DNA from: Acidobacteriota bacterium
GTDB taxonomy: Bacteria; Acidobacteriota; Blastocatellia; Pyrinomonadales; Pyrinomonadaceae
Reading direction: 5' to 3'
Length of the DNA stretch: 7,009 nt
Assembly: GCA_003222935.1 (NCBI GenBank)
Contig: QHXL01000235.1
Span: forward strand, 1-7,009
Under the pieces are notes generated by a model. It searched no databases and was not told where the DNA came from. It saw nothing but the letters and a program-made list of their open reading frames with translations. Numbering within the stretch: position 1 is the stretch's first letter; every line of letters starts with the position of its first letter. Below, one piece after another: positions 1 through 4,818 of this stretch. The position numbers were made by a program, and so were the translations under genes.

Positions 1-2
1 CA

Positions 3-602
3 AGAGCGGCGCTACTGGCTTCCCAGATGCGCATTGCTTTCCGTTCGCGGATTCTTACTGCGGCGCTCGGCGAAACCCTTGTGCGAAATTACCAGTGGGC
101 CAACTTTGACACTACGCTCGATCGAATAATCAAAGATCAACCAAAGGAGTGGCTGCCAAAGGATTTCACCGACTACGCCGACTTGTTCCGCGCATCCTAT
201 GACGATGCAATAAAGGTGCTAACTCGCAATCTGGGTAGTGACGAAGCGAAGTGGACATGGGGCGCCATGGCAACCGCTCGTTTCCAACACCCGCTCGGTG
301 GGGTGCCACTGCTTGGTACTCAGTTCGTGATCACACCATTTCCGCAAAAAGGAACGGGCGGGCTTCTGGGAGCAACTGTTAACGTGGGTTCGAGTGTTTC
401 GATGCGTTTGATTGCTGACCCGAGTAACTGGGATTTGACTCAACAAGGAATCCCTCTCGGAGCATCAGGTATTCCGTCAAATCCGCATTGGAAAGATCAA
501 TTGGAAGACTGGAAGGCCGTGACACCAAAAGTGTTTCCATTCAGCGAAGCCGCAGTTGCGGCAGCGACGAAAGAAACAACCGTGCTGGAACCTGCTAATT
601 AA
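3..602 (+). CDS. Penicillin acylase family protein, C-terminal part (5' partial)
   Basis: This is the last 199 residues of a larger protein. The frame stays open to the left edge (first full codon at position 3), so the Met codon at 27 is internal, not a start. Family-typical segments in order are a W-x-W-G stretch followed by HPLGG, a PFPQKGTGG turn, TVNVGSSVSMR, the ADPSNWD strand, and the signature-like GASGIPSNPHWKDQ followed by W, ending in PFSEAAV. These match the end of the beta chain of penicillin/cephalosporin/acyl-homoserine-lactone acylases. Those enzymes are Ntn-hydrolases that self-cleave, use an N-terminal Ser of the beta chain to hydrolyse amides, and normally act in the periplasm. 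The nucleophile, the linker and any signal peptide lie upstream and cannot be judged, so the substrate is unknown. The gene ends in TAA at 600-602 with no clear terminator before the repeat at 680. Confidence 0.85.
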   Translation, partial: RAALLASQMRIAFRSRILTAALGETLVRNYQWANFDTTLDRIIKDQPKEWLPKDFTDYADLFRASYDDAIKVLTRNLGSDEAKWTWGAMATARFQHPLGGVPLLGTQFVITPFPQKGTGGLLGATVNVGSSVSMRLIADPSNWDLTQQGIPLGASGIPSNPHWKDQLEDWKAVTPKVFPFSEAAVAAATKETTVLEPAN

Positions 603-679
603 GCAAGTCTGTTACCAAGCAAAAGCAACAGCTGTGTGAGCTAATTTGGATCTTCGTGTCTTCCTGGTAACTCTGCGTA

Positions 680-756
680 TTCTCAGCGTTCTCTGCGTCT
701 CAGCGGTTGAGTAGGCGCAATCTTTATAACCGCCGAGACACAGAGGGCACAGAGAA
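680..756. repeat. Imperfect inverted repeat (long hairpin) in the acylase-thpR gap
   Basis: Arms at 680-708 and 728-756 are 29 bases each and match at 23 positions when one is reverse-complemented, with a 19-base loop. The arms open toward the loop with AACCGC and contain GAGAC, CAGAG and GAGAA blocks. Five of the six mismatches are transitions. On the left side the same kind of sequence continues outward (CTCTGCGTA, then GTAACT) without a partner on the right. It lies between two genes read in the same direction and has no trailing T-run, so it is not a classic intrinsic terminator. It resembles dispersed intergenic repeats that I recall from several soil-bacterial phyla. Its function is unknown. 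Confidence 0.75.
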
Positions 757-781
757 AATTCCTACCGACATTCCAAGAACA

Positions 782-1363
782 GTGGTCCAAACATTTCGAA
801 CCTTTTGCGCAATCGAACTAACTGAGAACATCCGTTCACAAATCCAAAGTTACATCAATCAACTACGCGCGGCAGTTCCGGAAAGCCATGCAAGCTGGAC
901 CCGGATCGAGAACATTCATCTAACCTTGAAGTTTTTTGGCGACGTTGATGAAAGCAGTATTGCGAAGATCGCGAAAGCTGGTGATCGTGCAGTCGTTGAC
1001 TGTTCGCCTTTCGACATATTGATCAAAGGCAGTGGAAGCTTTCCAAAGCCGAGCCAGGCTCGTGTTTTATGGATTGGCGTTGAAGATCCGTCGGGAAAAC
1101 TCAACGAGTTGAATCGAAGGTTTGAAAACGAATGTAGTAATGAAGGTTTCGCAAAAGAAGACCGCACCTTCCGTCCTCACCTCACGATTGCGCGAATCAG
1201 AAAACCAACCGGTGTCAAAACACTCGCCGAGACTCATCAGGAGCTCGGATTTGAATCAATGAAGCTGACGGTAAATGAGTTGGTGGTTTTTCGAAGTGAG
1301 TTGAGCAGCAAAGGATCGAAATACACGGCCCTATCGCGGCACAACTTGCCCGAGGTAATTTAG
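782..1363 (+). CDS. thpR: RNA 2',3'-cyclic phosphodiesterase (ThpR/LigT family)
   Basis: This is a 2H phosphoesterase that opens 2',3'-cyclic phosphate ends on RNA; members were first described as 2'-5' RNA ligases acting on tRNA halves. It is a small cytoplasmic protein of 193 residues from this start, close to the usual 175-190. Both catalytic H-x-T-x motifs are present: H46-L-T-L49, followed by KFFG, and H133-L-T-I136, preceded by FRP. The N terminus MVQTFRTFCAIEL fits the family's short lead into an F-x-A-I-E strand, and SFPKPSQARVLWIGV matches the central strand region. The start is GTG at 782, without a convincing Shine-Dalgarno. The longer reading from TTG at 707 would add 25 residues translated from an intergenic inverted repeat, with no family counterpart. 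The stop TAG (1361-1363) coincides with the first bases of the next repeat. It stands alone, convergent with the slipin gene. Confidence 0.88.
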   Translation: MVQTFRTFCAIELTENIRSQIQSYINQLRAAVPESHASWTRIENIHLTLKFFGDVDESSIAKIAKAGDRAVVDCSPFDILIKGSGSFPKPSQARVLWIGVEDPSGKLNELNRRFENECSNEGFAKEDRTFRPHLTIARIRKPTGVKTLAETHQELGFESMKLTVNELVVFRSELSSKGSKYTALSRHNLPEVI

Positions 1364-1458
1364 CCGCGGATAAACGCAGAAGGACGCAGGTTAGAAAAGC
1401 CCTTAAAGCGAACTCGTTACTTTTCTGATCTGCGTTCTTCTGCGTTTATCTGCGGCTT
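1361..1458. repeat. Long hairpin repeat between convergent thpR and slipin genes
   Basis: Arms at 1361-1399 and 1420-1458 match at 34 of 39 positions around a 20-base loop. The core of each arm is GCAGATAAAC or GCGGATAAAC, then GCAGAAG, then ACGCAG, ending in AGAAAAG next to the loop. It is the same family as the repeat at 2563-2658. It begins with the thpR stop codon and ends four bases before the slipin stop codon (1463-1465), so it fills the whole gap between two convergent genes. There it could act as a shared 3'-end structure or bidirectional terminator. That role is an inference: there is no T-tract after the stem. No flanking target-site duplication is evident. Confidence 0.85.
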
Positions 1459-1462
1459 AGAA

Positions 1463-2476
1463 CTATCTCGGCAATTCGCGAGGTTTTGGTGGAGGTGGCG
1501 GAGCGTCGCCCTTCTCACCAGTCTGCGACAACACTTCCTTGATCGCTCCAAGACTCGAAAGCATGGCGGAAGTTTCGACTGGCATAAAGATCACTTTGGA
1601 ATTGTTCGTCCGCGTCATTTCTTTCAAGCTATCGATGTAGCGCGTTGTAATCAGGTACTGTCCAGGATCTCCACCAGGAATCGCCTGGGCAATACGGTTT
1701 ATCGCTTCGGACTCAGCTTCTGCGTTTTTGAGCCGCGCTTGTGCCGCGCCTTCCGCCGCAAGTATCGCCGACTGCTTTTCACCTTCCGCTCGAGTGACAG
1801 CCGCCTGCTTCTCACCTTCAGCACGAGTAATTGCCGCTTGCCGATCACCTTCAGCCTGCAACACCAGCGCGCGTCGATTTCGTTCTGCCGTCATCTGCTT
1901 CTCCATCGTGATGCGAACATCTTCCGGAGGATTGATATTTTTGACGTCGACACGAGTAACCTTGACGCCCCACTTGTCTGTCGCCTCGTCAAGGATGAGG
2001 CGCAACTTCGAGTTGATCTGATCGCGTTGCGATAAAGTGTGGTCCAGGTCCATGTCGCCCATTACCGCACGCATGCCGGTAATCGTAAGTTGCACAATTC
2101 CACCCACAAGGTCATTCATCTCATAGACGGCTTTTACCGGATCGGTGATTTGCCAGTACACCACGGAGTCGACATGAATAGTCACGTTGTCGCGAGTGAT
2201 TACTGGTTGGGGCGGCAGATCGATGTACTGTTCGCGCAGGTCGATCGAGCTGAGCCCAGGCCGGGTATTGGTCCAATAAACACCACGCGGTTTGTCGAGA
2301 AATGGAATGAGAATGTTTAGACCGCTGCTGGCAATGCGATTGAAGCTACCCAAACGCTCCACCAGCATAACCGTCGCTTGCGGCACGATCCTGATCGTTT
2401 TAACTGCAACGATAAGTAGTACGAGGCCGAGGAACCCAAAGAACATTACGGCCAGAACTGAGAGAACTCCTTCCAT
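1463..2476 (-). CDS. Slipin / stomatin-like SPFH (band 7) membrane protein, QmcA-like
   Basis: This 337-residue protein has a single N-terminal membrane segment (about residues 3-25) and then an SPFH/band 7 domain (about 27-190) with family-typical stretches IVPQATVMLVERLG, GLNILIPFLD, DLPPQPVITRDNV and WGVKVTRVDVKNI. A charged Ala/Glu-rich coiled coil follows (about 190-260), starting MEKQMTAERNRRA and containing four 11-residue AEG-type units. The C-terminal part includes NNSKVIFMP and a low-complexity tail with PPPPPKP. Family members oligomerise into ring or cage assemblies on the inner membrane and organise membrane domains or modulate proteases. Length and tail fit bacterial paraslipins such as QmcA (YbbK). 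The ATG is supported by AGGAG six bases upstream. An NfeD-type partner, often next to slipins, is not found on either side here: downstream is convergent thpR and upstream an amidase. Substrate or client is unknown. Confidence 0.92.
   Translation of the reverse strand: MEGVLSVLAVMFFGFLGLVLLIVAVKTIRIVPQATVMLVERLGSFNRIASSGLNILIPFLDKPRGVYWTNTRPGLSSIDLREQYIDLPPQPVITRDNVTIHVDSVVYWQITDPVKAVYEMNDLVGGIVQLTITGMRAVMGDMDLDHTLSQRDQINSKLRLILDEATDKWGVKVTRVDVKNINPPEDVRITMEKQMTAERNRRALVLQAEGDRQAAITRAEGEKQAAVTRAEGEKQSAILAAEGAAQARLKNAEAESEAINRIAQAIPGGDPGQYLITTRYIDSLKEMTRTNNSKVIFMPVETSAMLSSLGAIKEVLSQTGEKGDAPPPPPKPRELPR
1727..1858 (-). repeat. Four 33-nt (11-residue) in-frame repeats coding the slipin coiled coil
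   Basis: Residues 207-250 of the slipin read as QAEGDRQAAIT, RAEGEKQAAVT, RAEGEKQSAIL and AAEGAAQARLK. The period is exactly 11 residues and is also visible in the DNA: the string caccttcagc recurs 33 bases apart at about 1813 and 1846. An 11-residue (hendecad) period is what a right-handed or straight coiled coil needs. Such AEG-rich repeats are common in SPFH proteins, so this is a domain feature and not a mobile element. Confidence 0.8.
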
Positions 2477-2482
2477 AATCGA

Positions 2483-2487
2483 CTCCT
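2483..2487 (-). promoter_or_regulatory. Shine-Dalgarno site of the slipin gene
   Basis: On the minus strand AGGAG lies six bases before the ATG at 2476, followed by TCGATT. This is a strong site and fixes the slipin start. Confidence 0.75.
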
Positions 2488-2529
2488 AGTTAGATGTGGA
2501 ATGGGAACATGTGAACTCGGGCGACGAAC

Positions 2530-2557
2530 TATATAGGATACGAGCGTTGTGAGACAA
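2530..2557 (-). promoter_or_regulatory. Candidate sigma-70-type promoter for the slipin gene
   Basis: On the minus strand TTGTCT (2552-2557) and TATATA (2530-2535) are separated by 16 bases, close to the -35/-10 consensus. A start near 2523 would give a leader of roughly 45 bases ending in the AGGAG site. The -35 box lies only a few bases from the edge of the hairpin repeat at 2563-2658, so the slipin may be transcribed independently of the amidase upstream. This is pattern-based only. Confidence 0.4.
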
Positions 2558-2562
2558 ACTTT

Positions 2563-2658
2563 TAGGCCGCAGATAAACGCCGAAAGACACAGGTCAAAAA
2601 AGACAACCACCATTATTACTTTTTCTGATCTGCGTCTTTCTGCGTTTATCTGCGGCTA
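2563..2658. repeat. Long hairpin repeat between amidase and slipin genes, overlapping the amidase stop
   Basis: Arms at 2563-2602 and 2619-2658 pair almost throughout, with four substitutions plus two single-base length differences, around a 16-base loop. Each arm reads outward-in as TAG(G)CCGCAGATAAACGC, then a GAAAGAC block, then CAG(G/A)TC and an A-run. It is a second copy of the 1361-1458 family in the same orientation: both copies have CAGGT in the left arm and CAGAT in the reverse-complemented right arm. The right arm contains the last three codons and the stop of the amidase gene. It may form a 3' mRNA hairpin of the amidase transcript; no T-tract is visible. Confidence 0.85.
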
Positions 2659-4004
2659 ACGTTGTTCTTTTCAACAATCTCAGCCACTTTCAACACCAAC
2701 TCTTCCTCTGCGGGTCTACCAACAATCTGAACTCCGATTGGCAAACCTTCCTTCGACTTCCCAGCTGGAATAGTCACCACCGGAAGATCGAACACGTTGA
2801 AAGCTTGTGAATAACTGAAGGCCCGAAAGGAACCTATCGCAGTTCCGTTGACGTTCACTTTCAAAGTGTCGTGCTTGAAGGCTGGCGTCGCGCCAACAGG
2901 ACATAACAGAATTGGCATCGTCTCCATCCACTTCAACAACTCCTCACGTAACCGATCTCGCCGCATCCAACTTTCAATGTATTCATCCAGGCTCGGCACT
3001 GGCGCATCATCGGCGGTTCGGAGTCGCCAACTCACAAATGATCCGCCTGAGCCCTCTTCACCAGCATAGACTTTACGAAGTTGGACCACCGAAGCTCTTG
3101 AGAAAACTTGCAGCCAGAGTGAGTTAGCGTGTTCGATGTTTGGGGGACGACGATTCGTCACCTTCATTCCAGCGCTCTTGAGAATTTCTGCGACCGAGGT
3201 TACTGCCTTAACAGTTTCATCACTGACTGGCGCAATTCCGTCATCCGTGTACCAGGCGACCGTCATATCCGTGAGTGCCGGATCATTGTTTTGTGCTCCT
3301 GTGTTCGACAGCACTCGAAATAGAAGGCGAAGGTCCTCGACCGTTCGGGCCATCGGTCCAATGACCGCACCAAGCGAATAGGGCCCAGTGCTGGGAGGAT
3401 ACTGTCCCTCACCCGGGACACGTCCGCACGTCGGTTTCAAACCCGCAATCCCGCAGAAGTGCGCTGGGATTCGAATGGAACCTGCTAGGTCAGTACCCAA
3501 TCCCCCCGGTGACATGAAAGTTGAAATGGCAGCAGCTTCACCACCACTGGAACCGCCCGGCGTGAGTGAAGGATTTAATGGGTGGTTGGTGCGACCAAAG
3601 ACTGGATTGTCGGCGTTGTAGTCCATCGCCATCTCAGCCGCGTTTGTTTTTCCAAGGACAATTGCACCCGCTGCTTTTAATCTTGCAACCGACGGCGCGT
3701 CATTCGTAGGAACAAAGTCAGCACGAAGTTTCGAGCCACTGGTCGTTAACAAACCGGCCGTTTCAATCGTGTCCTTGATTGTAAGTGGGAGACCGTGGAG
3801 TGCACCGAGTTCATCGCCACGCATTATTGCTGCTTCTGCCACTCGAGCCCGGTCTAAGAGATCAGGCGCCATAGTGACGATTGCATTCAACGCATCATTA
3901 AGTTTCGAGATCTTGTTAAGGTGTGCTTCAGCGACTTCAACAGGCGAGACAGACCGGGTACGAATCAACTCAGCAAGTTTTGTTAGTGATTCTTCTACCA
4001 ACAT
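2646..4004 (-). CDS. Amidase signature (AS) family amidohydrolase
   Basis: This 452-residue enzyme carries the complete AS catalytic triad: Lys77 (in LPLTIKDT), cis-Ser152 (in TPGGSSGGEAAA) and nucleophile Ser176 (in GTDLAGSIRIPAHFCG), with the usual 24-residue Ser-Ser spacing and AGLKPTCGRVP after it. Members hydrolyse amide bonds in diverse substrates (GatA, fatty-acid amide hydrolase, indoleacetamide hydrolase). No gatB or gatC is adjacent, and the region after the core does not identify a substrate, so it is best called a general amidase. It is probably cytoplasmic, with no signal peptide. The ATG at 4004 is bounded by an in-frame TAA (4011-4013) just upstream, so a longer start is excluded; no clear Shine-Dalgarno is seen. 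The final residues S450-R-R and the stop are encoded by the hairpin repeat, so the natural C terminus may have been altered slightly. The gene is divergent from sdhC. Confidence 0.9.
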   Translation of the reverse strand: MLVEESLTKLAELIRTRSVSPVEVAEAHLNKISKLNDALNAIVTMAPDLLDRARVAEAAIMRGDELGALHGLPLTIKDTIETAGLLTTSGSKLRADFVPTNDAPSVARLKAAGAIVLGKTNAAEMAMDYNADNPVFGRTNHPLNPSLTPGGSSGGEAAAISTFMSPGGLGTDLAGSIRIPAHFCGIAGLKPTCGRVPGEGQYPPSTGPYSLGAVIGPMARTVEDLRLLFRVLSNTGAQNNDPALTDMTVAWYTDDGIAPVSDETVKAVTSVAEILKSAGMKVTNRRPPNIEHANSLWLQVFSRASVVQLRKVYAGEEGSGGSFVSWRLRTADDAPVPSLDEYIESWMRRDRLREELLKWMETMPILLCPVGATPAFKHDTLKVNVNGTAIGSFRAFSYSQAFNVFDLPVVTIPAGKSKEGLPIGVQIVGRPAEEELVLKVAEIVEKNNVSRR

Positions 4005-4027
4005 ATCAAGTTACGCGCGTAGTGTGG

Positions 4028-4057
4028 TTGTGCTTTTCCTTCAGTTCTAAATATAAT
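4028..4057 (+). promoter_or_regulatory. Candidate promoter of the sdhCAB operon
   Basis: A perfect TATAAT (4052-4057) is preceded after 18 bases by TTGTGC (4028-4033), a poor to fair -35 box. Transcription from about 4064 would give an 80-base leader before sdhC. It lies in the 142-bp gap between divergent amidase and sdhC. Inferred from pattern and position. Confidence 0.45.
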
Positions 4058-4080
4058 TCAAGTGCTCTGATTAAACTCAA
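4050..4080 (-). promoter_or_regulatory. Weak candidate promoter of the amidase gene, overlapping the sdh promoter
   Basis: On the minus strand TTGAGT (4075-4080) and TATATT (4050-4055) lie 19 bases apart, a longer gap than ideal. If used, its -10 box would overlap the sdh -10 box, so the two transcripts would compete. AT-richness alone could explain the match. Confidence 0.2.
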
Positions 4081-4134
4081 TTACAACCTGCCTGATCTAA
4101 GTCGTCTCGCCCTGATGATCCAACTTAGCGGCAA

Positions 4135-4139
4135 AGGAG
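4135..4139 (+). promoter_or_regulatory. Shine-Dalgarno site deciding the TTG start of sdhC
   Basis: AGGAG at 4135-4139 sits seven bases before TTG at 4147. It supports this rare start codon, which gives the family-typical N terminus MAIRLSKTF. Confidence 0.75.
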
Positions 4140-4146
4140 TGCATTC

Positions 4147-4818
4147 TTGGCTATTCGTTTGAGCAAGACTTTCATCTTGCGCAAGCTCCACCAGCTTTCC
4201 GGTATTGTTCCTCTCGGGCTTTTTATTCTCGAACACTTTTACACCAATTCAAAAGCGCTAAAAGGTGCGGAACATTTCAATAGTGCGGTCGCTGATCTCC
4301 AGGCGATTCCCTATATCGTGCTGGTTGAGACTGCAGGCATCTTTATACCGCTCATCTATCACGCGGTCTATGGAATGGTGATCACTGTCGAAGCGCGACC
4401 GAATAATCTCGCGTACCCGTATCCGCGCAACTGGTTCTATCTCGTACAAAGAATCACCGGCGTAATCCTGTTCTTTTTCATCGCATTTCACGTGCTGAAT
4501 TTCCGTTTCGGCATGATTCCTGGCCTCAACGACGTTTCAGTGGCCCATGCACCCGACCGGGCATTCGAGATCGTCTCTCGCGAATTTCGGATGGTACCAA
4601 TCTTTATTGTTTATGTAATCGGTATCACCGCCACAGTGTGGCACCTGGCAAATGGCATCTGGCTGTTCCTGGTTGATTGGGGCATCACCATTGGTGAACG
4701 AGCGCAGCGATTAGCAGGCTACGCATGTATCGGTTTTGGCGCCGTGCTGCTCCTGGTCGGACTCAATGCCATGGTGGCGTTTGTTCGCGACGGCGGATTG
4801 ATAGGAGTCATTAAATAA
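4147..4818 (+). CDS. sdhC: Succinate dehydrogenase cytochrome b558 subunit (membrane anchor)
   Basis: This 223-residue membrane protein anchors succinate:quinone oxidoreductase and carries electrons through two b hemes to the quinone. Five hydrophobic segments are visible (about 14-30, 58-80, 97-120, 150-178, 190-214), as in the single-anchor, diheme B. subtilis type, rather than the separate SdhC plus SdhD of proteobacteria. Histidines H30 (LEHF), H72 (IYHAVYG), H115 (AFHVLNF) and H166 (VWHLANG) fall almost exactly where I recall the four heme ligands of B. subtilis SdhC (28, 70, 113, 155); H15 is also conserved. The protein is about 20 residues longer than the Bacillus one, mainly in the loop around 121-148. 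The start is TTG, supported by AGGAG. The stop overlaps the sdhA start by one base (TAATG), which implies translational coupling. Confidence 0.93.
   Translation: MAIRLSKTFILRKLHQLSGIVPLGLFILEHFYTNSKALKGAEHFNSAVADLQAIPYIVLVETAGIFIPLIYHAVYGMVITVEARPNNLAYPYPRNWFYLVQRITGVILFFFIAFHVLNFRFGMIPGLNDVSVAHAPDRAFEIVSREFRMVPIFIVYVIGITATVWHLANGIWLFLVDWGITIGERAQRLAGYACIGFGAVLLLVGLNAMVAFVRDGGLIGVIK

Noticed and set aside
27..602. A complete 191-residue acylase-like gene starting at ATG 27
   Set aside because: The frame continues open to the window edge and the protein begins in the middle of the family's beta chain, so it is a 5'-truncated view of a longer gene.
1361..1458. Classic intrinsic terminator
   Set aside because: The stem is long, but no T-tract follows it on either strand, so only a possible 3'-end role is claimed.
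1728..2035. Plus-strand reading frames opposite the slipin coiled coil
   Set aside because: They are Ser/Arg/Cys-rich mirror translations of the AEG repeat DNA on the other strand, with no family match or ribosome site.
680..2658. CRISPR array
   Set aside because: The repeats are three separate inverted repeats at gene ends, not short direct repeats with even, unique spacers, and no cas genes are present.
1361..2658. Insertion sequence or composite transposon bounded by the two hairpins
   Set aside because: The DNA between them encodes only a slipin with its own promoter and no transposase. The copies show no obvious target-site duplications, and each is itself a complete hairpin.
3388..3621. 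Plus-strand frame opposite the amidase active-site region
   Set aside because: It is Pro/Gly-rich only because it mirrors the glycine-serine motif of the amidase; no independent support.
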